The position numbers were made by a program, and so were the translations under genes. Under the pieces are notes generated by a model. That model was not told the DNA's origin, searched no databases, and saw only the letters and a list, made by a program, of their open reading frames with translations. From Flavobacteriia bacterium (lineage in GTDB: Bacteria > Bacteroidota > Bacteroidia > Flavobacteriales > Flavobacteriaceae), in contig QNYL01000156.1 of assembly GCA_003973375.1 (NCBI GenBank), positions 1 through 10,501 on the forward strand: a stretch of 10,501 nucleotides of DNA. Direction: 5' to 3'. Shown here piece after piece: positions 1 to 8,563 of this stretch; the stretch's first letter is position 1, and each line of letters begins with the position of its first letter.

Positions 1-51
<51 letters not shown>

Positions 52-141
52 ATTGTTTGTTGAATTCCTATTGAAATGTCGCAGAGATTCAACAAAGGGC
101 ACAGAAACTGGTACAAAAGTGTGGAATCTCAATAAACGTAA

Positions 142-2265
142 TTGTCATGCTTTCTGCCTTTATGCAACAGATACGAAGGTGATCCTGATAACGAAGGCTG
201 GAGCCTTCGCGTGGAGAAGTCCTTGCTGCAAACTCAGCACGTGACTCCCGGCGTCGTTTCCACGGAGACGGGGCCCGGGGCACAGCATATACAGCAGCTC
301 ATCTCTAACACCGTCCAGACAGGAGGTCGTCTGCTCACGGTGCAGTGGTCAGGTCAGCCTCAGCAGTCAAGTTCTGAAGCTGGTAAGTTTGAAGAAACCC
401 GATTTGAAAAGATCCACAACGTGATATTTGATAATTCAAATACCGGATCTTTGGTTGTTGCACAGGAAATTGCCGATCTGATCAGAAGTAAGAAAAAGGA
501 AGGAAAAAAATGTGTTTTGGGTCTGGCTACAGGTTCTTCACCAATAAAGGTTTATGAAGAGCTTGTAAGAATGCACAAGGAAGAAGGATTGAGCTTTAAG
601 AATGTGATCACATTCAATCTGGATGAATATTATCCGATGGAGAAAAGCAATCCACAGAGTTACTGGTATTTTATGCATGAACATCTTTTTAATCATGTGG
701 ATATTTTACCCGAGAATATCAATATTCCTGATGGAACTATCCCTGAAGAAGAGGTTCAGCAATATTGTATTGATTATGAGTTTAAGATCAAAGCTGCCGG
801 CGGACTCGATTTTCAGCTTTTAGGTATTGGTAGAACCGGTCACATTGGTTTTAATGAACCTGGTTCTCACTTTAATTCCGGAACAAGGAATATCACCTTA
901 GATCATATTACCCGTATTGATGCGGCTCCTGCATTTCTCGGTATCGAGAATGTACCCAGAGTGGCCATTACCATGGGAATTGGCACCATTAGAAAAGCAA
1001 AGCGAATTGTCTTGCTGGCCTGGGGGATCAATAAGGCAAAAGTAGTTAAGGAAGCCATTGAAGGGGAAGTTACCTCTGACATTCCGGCATCCTATCTGCA
1101 AAAGCATGATAATGTGACCTTTGTTTTAGATTCAGGGGCTTCTAAAGAATTGACCCGAATTAAAACTCCATGGCTGGTTACTTCCTGTGACTGGACTGAA
1201 GAATTAACCATAAAAGGGGCAGTCTGGCTGAGTGAGTTAAAGCAGAAATCTATTTTGAAATTAACTGATGCAGATTATAACAATAATGGTATGGCCGATC
1301 TTTTGCTCAAACACGGATCAGCCTATAACCTGAATATTAAAATCTTCAATCATTTGCAACATACCATTACCGGATGGCCGGGTGGAAAACCTAATGCCGA
1401 TGATACGAATCGTCCTGAAAGAAAGGATCCTTCAAGAAAACGTGTGATCATTTTTAGTCCGCACCCCGATGATGATGTGATCTCAATGGGAGGAACATTT
1501 GACCGCTTGGTAGAGCAGGGGCATGATGTGCATATTGTATATCAAACCTCAGGGAATATTGCCGTAGCGGATACCGAAGCCATAAAATTTGCAGAAGTAG
1601 CACTTTCGCTTGACGGTGATAATTCCGTTGCAAAAAAGATCATCAATGATCTGAAAAAGAAAAAAGAATTCGATATAGATCCTATTGAAGTTCGCGAGCT
1701 GAAAGCGGTGATCAGAAGAAAAGAAGCAATAGGAGCGACAAGATATCTGGGAGTTCCAGATGAAAAAGTATTTTTTCTGAATATGCCTTTCTATGAAACG
1801 GGAAGAAACATAAAGAACAAAATCAGTGATACGGATATCGATCTGGTAACAGATATTATTACAAAGATCAAGCCTCATCAGATCTATGCCGCTGGAGATC
1901 TTGCCGATCCGCACGGAACCCATAAGATCTGTCTGGATGCGATCTTCGCTTCCCTAGATAAATTAAAGAATAAGAAATTTATGGATGATTGCTGGGTATG
2001 GCTTTACAGAGGCGCATGGCATGAATGGGAGATCCATGAAATTGAAATGGCAGTGCCAATGAGCCCTGACCAGGTTAAGAAAAAAAGACAGGCTATTTTC
2101 TTTCACCAGTCACAAAAGGACGGTGTTCTTTTCCAGGGAGATGATTCAAGAGAATTCTGGATGAGAGCCGAAGACAGAAATAAGGAAACGGCACAAAAAT
2201 ACAATGATCTCGGATTGGCAGATTACGCTGCTCTGGAAGCATTCAGACGATATCATTTTAAGTAA
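142..2265 (+). CDS. nagB: Glucosamine-6-phosphate deaminase fused to PIG-L/LmbE deacetylase (5' end foreign)
   Basis: The open frame encodes 707 residues, but only about residue 82 onward (from ~385) is bacterial; the first ~80 residues come from the exon-like segment and the native start codon is not present. Residues ~84-350 are a NagB-type sugar-phosphate isomerase domain: phosphate-binding LATGSSP at 128-134, DEYY at 161-164 (the Asp is the proton-relay Asp72 of the E. coli enzyme) and GHIGFNEP at 233-240 with His234 and Glu239. The position of E. coli Asp141 is Thr232. Residues ~434-690 are a PIG-L/LmbE zinc deacetylase domain with HPDDD at 441-445 and DPHGTH at 589-594. This two-domain form of about 640-660 residues is typical of Bacteroidota. 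NagB turns GlcN-6-P into fructose-6-P and ammonia. By inference the deacetylase half could make GlcN-6-P from its N-acetyl form, so the protein would do the work of NagA and NagB together. The product enters glycolysis at the pfkA step encoded downstream. Confidence 0.88.
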   Translation: MSCFLPLCNRYEGDPDNEGWSLRVEKSLLQTQHVTPGVVSTETGPGAQHIQQLISNTVQTGGRLLTVQWSGQPQQSSSEAGKFEETRFEKIHNVIFDNSNTGSLVVAQEIADLIRSKKKEGKKCVLGLATGSSPIKVYEELVRMHKEEGLSFKNVITFNLDEYYPMEKSNPQSYWYFMHEHLFNHVDILPENINIPDGTIPEEEVQQYCIDYEFKIKAAGGLDFQLLGIGRTGHIGFNEPGSHFNSGTRNITLDHITRIDAAPAFLGIENVPRVAITMGIGTIRKAKRIVLLAWGINKAKVVKEAIEGEVTSDIPASYLQKHDNVTFVLDSGASKELTRIKTPWLVTSCDWTEELTIKGAVWLSELKQKSILKLTDADYNNNGMADLLLKHGSAYNLNIKIFNHLQHTITGWPGGKPNADDTNRPERKDPSRKRVIIFSPHPDDDVISMGGTFDRLVEQGHDVHIVYQTSGNIAVADTEAIKFAEVALSLDGDNSVAKKIINDLKKKKEFDIDPIEVRELKAVIRRKEAIGATRYLGVPDEKVFFLNMPFYETGRNIKNKISDTDIDLVTDIITKIKPHQIYAAGDLADPHGTHKICLDAIFASLDKLKNKKFMDDCWVWLYRGAWHEWEIHEIEMAVPMSPDQVKKKRQAIFFHQSQKDGVLFQGDDSREFWMRAEDRNKETAQKYNDLGLADYAALEAFRRYHFK
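171..382 (+). other. Exon-like, probably eukaryotic segment joined to the bacterial gene
   Basis: The 212 bases are clearly richer in GC than the rest of the window. On the left is a pyrimidine-rich stretch ending in CAG (about 150-170), like a splice acceptor; on the right is GTAAGT at 383-388, matching a splice donor. The frame shared with the downstream gene is open and gives a plausible peptide rich in Gln, Ser, Thr and Gly, but I do not recognise the protein. Nothing in it resembles the N terminus of a bacterial GlcN-6-P deaminase. I infer that it is host DNA fused to a bacterial contig during library making or assembly. The exact breakpoint is uncertain, somewhere around 370-390, because the exon end and the bacterial coding sequence merge without a visible seam. 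Confidence 0.55.
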
Positions 2266-2284
2266 TTTATTTGAGTTTTGAGTT

Positions 2285-2324
2285 AACCGTCTATCAGAAA
2301 TAAAAAAGCTGTTGGGCGGTTTTT
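2285..2324 (+). terminator. Possible intrinsic terminator after the deaminase gene
   Basis: Arms 2285-2291 (AACCGTC) and 2315-2321 (GGCGGTT) pair over seven positions, one of them G-U, and are followed by a run of five T. The 23-base loop is long, but it contains a further CAG/CTG pairing (2295-2297 with 2309-2311). It lies 20 bases past the stop codon and before the next start, a sensible place for a terminator. The long loop keeps confidence moderate. Confidence 0.45.
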
Positions 2325-2353
2325 CTTTCCAATTCAATTTTAAAACAAAAACG

Positions 2354-3229
2354 ATGAAATTTTTTAAATATATCTTGCTGTCAATACTGATTATGAATCT
2401 GATATCATGTAAAACTTTATCGGATACAGCAACTGATTTTACCCCGGAACACGTGTTTACAAAAGGTATTGAAGGACCGGCAACCAACAGCAAAGGAGAG
2501 CTTTATGTAGTGAACTTTGAAAAGGAAGGAACCATTGGTAAGGTCGATAAAAAAGGAAATGGAAGTGTTTTTGCTGTACTTCCCGGTAAAAGTGTGGGGA
2601 ATGGAATAAGGTTTGACAGGAAAGATAATATGTATATTGCCGATTATGTAAATCACAATGTGTTGACCATTACGAACGGAACAAATCAAGCCGTAGTTTT
2701 TGCTCATGAATCCCGGGCCAATCAGCCCAATGATGTAGCCATCTCTCCTGATGGTACACTGTATGCCAGCGATCCTAACTGGAAAGACAGCACAGGTAAT
2801 CTCTGGAAAGTAGATCGGAATGGTTTTCATTTGCTTGAAAGCAATATGGGAACCACAAACGGAATTGAGGTTTCTCCTGATGGTAAAAAACTGTATGTAA
2901 ATGAATCGGTACAAAAAAGGATATGGGTTTACACTATTGGTCAGCAGGGAAATGTTTCAGGTAAAAAGCTTTTTTATTCTTTTAAGGATTTTGGACTCGA
3001 TGGCATGCGATGCGACAGCAAAGGAAATCTTTATGTTTGCCGTTATGGAGCCGGAAAAGTTGTTGTGCTGAGTCCTCGGGGAAAAAAGATCAGAGAGATC
3101 CGGTTAAAAGGTAAAAATCCTACCAACATAACTTTTGGAGGTAAAAATAAAAAACAGTGTTTTGTAACAATTTCTGACCGTGGAGCTATTGAAACATTCT
3201 TTGCAAAATATCCGGGAAAAGACTTTTAA
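2354..3229 (+). CDS. SMP-30/gluconolactonase-like beta-propeller lipoprotein
   Basis: The protein has 291 residues from the ATG at 2354. This start was chosen because it begins directly with a lipoprotein signal: Lys2 and Lys5, a hydrophobic stretch at 6-17, and lipobox LISC with the acylated Cys at 19. The frame stays open 14 codons further upstream, but that extension would spoil the signal peptide. The mature part carries repeated propeller blades of the NSKGELYV, SPDGTLYA, SPDGKKLYV and DSKGNLYV kind. The metal ligands of SMP-30 lactonases seem present: Glu40 in EGP, Asn169 in NGI and Asp216 in DGM; Asn126 in QPND is also a family hallmark. Family members are calcium- or zinc-dependent hydrolases of sugar lactones or other esters. 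The substrate here cannot be told. Cys19 is followed by KTLSD without an acidic cluster, suggesting a periplasm-facing lipoprotein. It lies between the amino sugar gene and the pfkA-gap pair and is probably its own transcript. Confidence 0.8.
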   Translation: MKFFKYILLSILIMNLISCKTLSDTATDFTPEHVFTKGIEGPATNSKGELYVVNFEKEGTIGKVDKKGNGSVFAVLPGKSVGNGIRFDRKDNMYIADYVNHNVLTITNGTNQAVVFAHESRANQPNDVAISPDGTLYASDPNWKDSTGNLWKVDRNGFHLLESNMGTTNGIEVSPDGKKLYVNESVQKRIWVYTIGQQGNVSGKKLFYSFKDFGLDGMRCDSKGNLYVCRYGAGKVVVLSPRGKKIREIRLKGKNPTNITFGGKNKKQCFVTISDRGAIETFFAKYPGKDF

Positions 3230-3359
3230 ATATAAAATAAACAGAAACCTTTATTTTACATCAGTAATTATTTTTGTTTCCAATGTTAATAAATCATTAA
3301 ATAATACAGCGATTTCGCAATATTTTAATTTTTAGAATAAATTATCGCTTAAATATTAG

Positions 3360-3367
3360 TATTTTTG
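3360..3367 (+). promoter_or_regulatory. Putative -7 promoter box for pfkA-gap
   Basis: TATTTTTG fits the Bacteroidota -7 consensus TAnnTTTG and ends 15 bases before the pfkA start codon. No clear TTTG -33 element sits at the expected distance. The preceding 130 bases are a very AT-rich intergenic stretch with no other feature. Confidence 0.45.
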
Positions 3368-3382
3368 TGTGATTTTTGAAAA

Positions 3383-5397
<2,015 letters not shown>

Positions 5398-5420
5398 GAA
5401 AACGAGATTTATAAAATCTG

Positions 5421-5451
5421 AAACCTGTAACTTTGTGTTGCAGGTTTTTTT
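5421..5451 (+). terminator. Intrinsic terminator of the pfkA-gap transcript
   Basis: Arms 5421-5431 and 5437-5447 form an 11-bp stem with a single T-G pair, a five-base loop TTTGT, and a T run continuing to 5451. It is a textbook rho-independent terminator placed right after gap. Confidence 0.9.
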
Positions 5452-5596
5452 GTTTTCAGTTAAATGCTGAAAGGAAACAATTATTTATTTCAGTTATTTT
5501 TACAAAAATAAGACCGTTGCAAAAGGCGATTATTTGTTTAAATTCGACGCCCGATAAGAATTTAACCCACAGTAAACTATTGTTTATGAGGACTTA

Positions 5597-5624
5597 AACC
5601 CGCCTGCGGCAAGGCAGGTTTTTT
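5597..5624 (+). terminator. Terminator-like hairpin inside the inverted-repeat element
   Basis: AACCCGCC at 5597-5604 pairs with GGCAGGTT at 5613-5620 except for one C-A mismatch. An alternative register pairs CCTGC at 5603-5607 with GCAGG at 5614-5618. Six T at 5619-5624 follow. It would end any transcript entering the element from the left. Confidence 0.45.
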
Positions 5625-5673
5625 GAGAAGGAAGAAGTTGGACAAATAATTGCCTTTATTTCATAATTCTATA

Positions 5674-5681
5674 TAGTTTTG
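5674..5681 (+). promoter_or_regulatory. Putative -7 promoter box in the right inverted repeat, facing the exporter gene
   Basis: TAGTTTTG fits TAnnTTTG and overlaps the inner end of the right terminal repeat. A TTG at 5650-5652 lies 21 bases upstream, acceptable for a -33 element though slightly far. Initiation would be expected near 5688, about 27 bases before the GTG start at 5715. Confidence 0.4.
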
Positions 5682-5714
5682 CAACGGTCTTAAAATTTTA
5701 TTCTGGATACTTCT

Positions 5715-6329
5715 GTGATCATATCATTTTTGTCTGCTTCGGTGTTGCTTACTTTTATGCCGGGTCCTGATATTATTTATGTGATGGTACAAAGTATTAC
5801 AAACGGTAAAAAATATGGTATTGTTACCGCTTTAGGACTGGTTACCGGAATCATTGTTCATACCACTTACATTGCATTCGGCCTTGCTGCCCTGATACAT
5901 AGATCGGATAACTTATTTTTGATCATTAAGATCTTTGGAGGTACTTACCTTTTTTATCTCGCTTTTAAAACCTATCAAAGCAATGCAGATATCGATCTCG
6001 AGACCCGGGTAAAGCTTAAACCAGATTTGCTGCAGTTGTACAAACAGGGGTTTGTAATGAATGTGTTGAACCCAAAAGTAGCGCTTTTCTTTTTGGCTTT
6101 TTTTCCTGGTTTTATTGTAGTTTCGAATGGAAATATTACCATGCAGATCTATATTTTAGGATTCCTTTTTATGCTACAGGCTTTTCTGGTCTTTACTTTT
6201 GTATCGGTAGTTTCTGACCGGCTTACGGGTTTCTTAAGGAACAACCTGAAATTTGAGAATTTTCTAAAATGGTTTCAGGTTTTTGTCTTTATTGCCATCG
6301 GATTTTTTATTTTATTCGCAAAAAAATAA
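5715..6329 (+). CDS. LysE/RhtB-family amino acid exporter
   Basis: This 204-residue, very hydrophobic protein has about six predicted membrane segments (roughly 3-25, 36-61, 66-88, 113-138, 143-168 and 186-203). The N-terminal MPGPD motif at 15-19 and NPK at 119-121 are hallmarks of the LysE/RhtB superfamily, inner-membrane exporters of amino acids and related small molecules. The substrate is not predictable. The start is GTG at 5715: no ATG lies between it and the in-frame stop at 5691, and the length agrees with the family (about 205-210). A few residues could be added by an ATT (5700) or CTG (5703) start. The end of the inverted-repeat element lies only 22 bases upstream, so its insertion may have replaced the native control region. 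Confidence 0.85.
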   Translation: MIISFLSASVLLTFMPGPDIIYVMVQSITNGKKYGIVTALGLVTGIIVHTTYIAFGLAALIHRSDNLFLIIKIFGGTYLFYLAFKTYQSNADIDLETRVKLKPDLLQLYKQGFVMNVLNPKVALFFLAFFPGFIVVSNGNITMQIYILGFLFMLQAFLVFTFVSVVSDRLTGFLRNNLKFENFLKWFQVFVFIAIGFFILFAKK

Positions 6330-6345
6330 TCCTTTTTCTTTTTTG

Positions 6346-6353
6346 TATCTTTG
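6346..6353 (+). promoter_or_regulatory. Putative -7 promoter box for the HMG-CoA lyase gene
   Basis: TATCTTTG is a full match to TAnnTTTG. It ends only eight bases before the ATG at 6362, so the mRNA would be leaderless or nearly so if this box is used. No -33 TTTG is evident; the upstream DNA is A/T runs at the end of the exporter gene. Confidence 0.45.
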
Positions 6354-6361
6354 GTTATTGA

Positions 6362-7219
6362 ATGGAAAAAGTTAAGATCATAGAGTGTCCCAGAGATGCT
6401 ATGCAGGGCATTAAAAGTCATTTTATTCCTACAGCATTGAAAACAGAGTATATCAATGCCTTATTAAAAGTGGGCTTTGACACGGTAGATTTTGGAAGTT
6501 TTGTTTCGCCTAAAGCGATTCCGCAGATGAGAGATACTGCTGAGGTACTTAAAAACCTGAATCTTGACAATACACGGAGTAAATTGCTGGCCATTGTTGC
6601 CAATGTAAGAGGTGCCCGTGATGCAAGCGTTTTTGAAGAGATCGATTTTTTCGGTTATCCATTTTCAATTTCCGAAATCTTTCAAATGAGAAATACAGGT
6701 AAAACAATTGCTCAGTCACTAAAGATTCTTGAAGAGATCATTACTATCGCTTTTAATTCAAATAAGGAGGTTGTTGCCTATTTATCGATGGGATTTGGCA
6801 ATCCTTACGGAGATCCGTGGGATGTTGAGATTGTGGCTAAATGGACTGGGATTATGGCGGGAATGGGAGTGAAGATTCTTTCCCTTTCTGATACTATCGG
6901 GGTAGCCGACAGCAAAACGATTTCTTATTTGTTTTCAAATCTGATTCCGCTTTATCCGGAAATTGAATTTGGAGCACATCTACATACCAATATCAGTACA
7001 TGGTATGATAAAGTAGATGCAGCCTATACTGCAGGATGCAAAAGATTTGATGGTGCCTTGAAAGGTTTTGGTGGGTGTCCGATGGCAAATGATGAGCTTA
7101 CCGGAAATATGCCAACGGAAAAATTACTCTCTTATTTTACAGCAAAGAAAGTTGATACACAGATCAATCCTTTAAGTTTTGAAAGTGCTTATAATGTTGC
7201 TTTAGAGGTGTTTGGATAG
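6362..7219 (+). CDS. Hydroxymethylglutaryl-CoA lyase-like TIM-barrel enzyme
   Basis: The 285-residue length fits the HMGL/DRE-TIM family. HMG-CoA lyase cleaves 3-hydroxy-3-methylglutaryl-CoA to acetoacetate and acetyl-CoA, the last step of leucine breakdown. The catalytic set is visible: CPRDAMQG at 9-16 (Arg11, metal ligand Asp12), FVSPKAIPQM at 47-56, metal ligands His206 and His208 in AHLHTN, and the loop GGCPMA at 237-242 with Cys239 and Asn249. Several surrounding motifs are divergent: GFGNPYGDP at 144-152 where classical enzymes have a Cys-containing FGCPYEG-type sequence, LSDTIGVAD at 174-182, and a Thr after His208. It therefore belongs to a divergent branch, and a related acyl-CoA substrate is possible. 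It starts 32 bases after the exporter gene and converges with the kinase gene, with two bases between the stop codons. Confidence 0.85.
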   Translation: MEKVKIIECPRDAMQGIKSHFIPTALKTEYINALLKVGFDTVDFGSFVSPKAIPQMRDTAEVLKNLNLDNTRSKLLAIVANVRGARDASVFEEIDFFGYPFSISEIFQMRNTGKTIAQSLKILEEIITIAFNSNKEVVAYLSMGFGNPYGDPWDVEIVAKWTGIMAGMGVKILSLSDTIGVADSKTISYLFSNLIPLYPEIEFGAHLHTNISTWYDKVDAAYTAGCKRFDGALKGFGGCPMANDELTGNMPTEKLLSYFTAKKVDTQINPLSFESAYNVALEVFG

Positions 7220-7221
7220 AA

Positions 7222-7962
7222 TTATTTGATCCCTTCCTCAGCAGCAAGCGCCGCACCAATAATTCCTGCCTCATTTTTGTTTTCTGCCGGAATGATATTA
7301 AGATCAACAGTCAGTTCATTTTTAAATTTATCCAGCTTTTTACTGGCTCCGCCTCCTATGATAACCAGATCAGGAGAAAGAATTAGTTTAACATGTTTAA
7401 AATATTTGTTGAGTCTTTTCCCCCATTTTTTATAGCTGAGACCTTCAATTTTTCTGATAGAATCGGCAGCATATTTTTCAAAGGGAGCATCTTTATAGCT
7501 AAGGTGACCCAGTTCGGTATTAGGAATCAGGTTTCCGTTAAAGAACAGGCCGGAACCAATTCCGGTTCCAAGTGTAATCACTGCAACCAGTCCGTCCTTG
7601 CCTTTTCCCGCTCCAAATTTAAATTCGGCCAGTGCAGCTGCATCGGCATCATTGATCACGGTAAAATCGATTCCTGTTGCTTCTTTAAACAATTCATCTA
7701 TTTGAACACCTTCCAGACTCTTGTGCAGATTAGATCCGGAAAGGCATTTTCCATGTGACAGTGGAGTAGGGAAACCACATCCTGCTTTTCCTTTCCATTC
7801 AAAATGATCTACAATAGCTTTGATAGTTTTGGCAATATTTTTTGGTGTTGCAGGTCGGGGTGTGGGTATTCTGTGACGTTCGGTAACCAGTTCGCCGGTT
7901 TCTGTATCAACAATGGCACCTTTAATTCCCGAGCCTCCTATATCTATACCTAATACTTTCAT
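7222..7962 (-). CDS. ppgK: ROK-family kinase, probable polyphosphate glucokinase
   Basis: The 246-residue protein has the actin-like ATPase fold of the ROK family: phosphate-1 loop DIGGSGIKG at 7-15, catalytic Asp105 in NDADAA, phosphate-2 loop LGTGIGSG at 131-138, ELGH at 150-153 and adenosine motif IIGGGAS at 201-207. The TPRPATP block at 34-40 and IPNTELGHL at 146-154 are characteristic of polyphosphate glucokinases, which make glucose-6-P from glucose using polyphosphate or ATP. The CxCGxxGC zinc motif found in many ROK repressors and kinases is missing, as expected for this subgroup, and there is no DNA-binding domain. The start is the ATG at 7962 on the complement. It is transcribed toward the lyase gene and appears monocistronic, downstream of a terminator. 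No clear promoter box was seen. Confidence 0.88.
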   Translation of the reverse strand: MKVLGIDIGGSGIKGAIVDTETGELVTERHRIPTPRPATPKNIAKTIKAIVDHFEWKGKAGCGFPTPLSHGKCLSGSNLHKSLEGVQIDELFKEATGIDFTVINDADAAALAEFKFGAGKGKDGLVAVITLGTGIGSGLFFNGNLIPNTELGHLSYKDAPFEKYAADSIRKIEGLSYKKWGKRLNKYFKHVKLILSPDLVIIGGGASKKLDKFKNELTVDLNIIPAENKNEAGIIGAALAAEEGIK

Positions 7963-8012
7963 GTGAATTGTTTAAAAAGAGTTATAAAATGAATTGAGAC
8001 GATAAAAATAAA

Positions 8013-8048
8013 AAAAAACCTGTTTAAATTACTCTAAACAGGTTTTTT
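8013..8048. terminator. Bidirectional intrinsic terminator
   Basis: The arms 8013-8026 and 8035-8048 form a perfect 14-bp stem around an eight-base loop, with CCTGTTTA as its core. It has a T run on one strand and a longer A run (T on the complement, 8011-8018) on the other. It lies just after the stop of the small outer-membrane protein gene on the minus strand, so it mainly ends that transcript and insulates the kinase gene. Confidence 0.88.
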
Positions 8049-8067
8049 ATTTTTTAAAAATTTCTTT

Positions 8068-8508
8068 TTAGAAATGATAAGCTACTCCAATTCCACCTGT
8101 AGAGGAAGTACCACCACCAATTTCACCAAGGATACCCCAGTTTTCAGTAAACTTGTATTCCGCACCAACGTGTAAATTCAAATCGAAACTATCCCCACCA
8201 TTAACAATAATTCCTGTGTCAACCCCTGCATAGATATCCCAGGCAGTTGGTAATTTAAAAAGGCTGTCAAAATAGTAATCTGCTCGGGCACCTAAAACAA
8301 AATATCCGAAATCAAAAGGAATAACAACTTGAGGAGCTACAGTAAAATTTTTGGAAATCTGAATTTCATAATTGGCACCGATCCTCGAATTTGAACCAAA
8401 TTTAACAAAAGCATTGAGGGCTTCTCCGTAATTTTCCTGAGCAAAAACAGATCCTGAAAATCCGAAGAACAGACCCAAAAAGAGTAAAGTAAGTGTAATT
8501 TTTTTCAT
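8068..8508 (-). CDS. Small secreted beta-barrel (outer-membrane) protein
   Basis: The 146-residue protein begins with a clear Sec signal peptide: Lys2-Lys3, a hydrophobic core at 5-18, and probable cleavage after SVFA at 20-23. The mature ~123 residues alternate hydrophobic and polar residues in short strands rich in Gly, Tyr, Phe and Asn, such as YFVLGARADYYF and LNLHVGAEYKF, and end in an aromatic residue (AYHF), as beta-barrel outer-membrane proteins do. It resembles the small OmpW/outer-membrane-protein-like barrels of Bacteroidota, but I cannot assign it to a named family or function. It has its own promoter and terminator and so is a single-gene transcription unit, probably strongly expressed. 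Confidence 0.75.
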   Translation of the reverse strand: MKKITLTLLFLGLFFGFSGSVFAQENYGEALNAFVKFGSNSRIGANYEIQISKNFTVAPQVVIPFDFGYFVLGARADYYFDSLFKLPTAWDIYAGVDTGIIVNGGDSFDLNLHVGAEYKFTENWGILGEIGGGTSSTGGIGVAYHF

Positions 8509-8533
8509 GATAGATCAGTTTATAATTATAAGT

Positions 8534-8563
8534 CAAATATATAAATAAAAATCAATATACAAA
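8534..8563 (-). promoter_or_regulatory. Promoter of the small beta-barrel protein gene
   Basis: On the complement, a -33 TTTG (8560-8563) and a -7 TATATTTG (8534-8541) are separated by 18 bases, close to the Bacteroidota consensus TTTG-N~19-TAnnTTTG. The start codon is 26 bases past the -7 box. The -33 element is just downstream (plus-strand right side) of the stop codon of the neighbouring methyltransferase-like gene, inside its last codons. This is the most complete promoter in the window. Confidence 0.65.

Larger units (their letters stand above)
5509..5692. mobile_element. MITE-like element with nested inverted repeats, no coding capacity
   Basis: The ends are perfect 16-bp inverted repeats: TAAGACCGTTGCAAAA at 5509-5524 and its complement at 5677-5692. 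A second pair follows directly on the left (5525-5537) and after a 22-base spacer on the right (5642-5654), 13 bp with one mismatch that would still pair as G-U in RNA. The core holds three hairpins: 5538-5545 with 5558-5565 (8 bp), 5572-5577 with 5582-5587, and 5597-5604 with 5613-5620 followed by a T run. If the outer TA is not part of the repeat, it is a TA target duplication. No transposase fits in about 180 bp. It fills most of the 317-base gap between gap and the next gene. The size, repeats and lack of ORF suggest a non-autonomous transposable element; a structured non-coding RNA is the alternative. Confidence 0.65.

Noticed and set aside
1549..1923. Minus-strand open frame of 124 codons inside the deaminase/deacetylase gene
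   Set aside because: It is antisense to the well-supported PIG-L domain and its translation shows no recognisable motif.
2417..2914. Minus-strand open frame of 165 codons inside the SMP-30-like gene
   Set aside because: The plus-strand protein has family motifs over the same stretch; the reverse translation does not.
3233..3258. Hairpin of nine A/T pairs after the SMP-30-like gene (3233-3241 with 3250-3258) as a terminator
   Set aside because: The stem has no G-C pair and no T run follows, so it is more likely chance in AT-rich DNA.
3309..3318. Palindrome GCGATTTCGC upstream of pfkA as an operator
   Set aside because: Only four base pairs around TT, a single copy, and no regulator gene nearby.
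5509..5692. CRISPR array or integron attachment site
   Set aside because: There are no direct repeats with spacers and no integrase or cas gene; the structure consists of nested inverted repeats.
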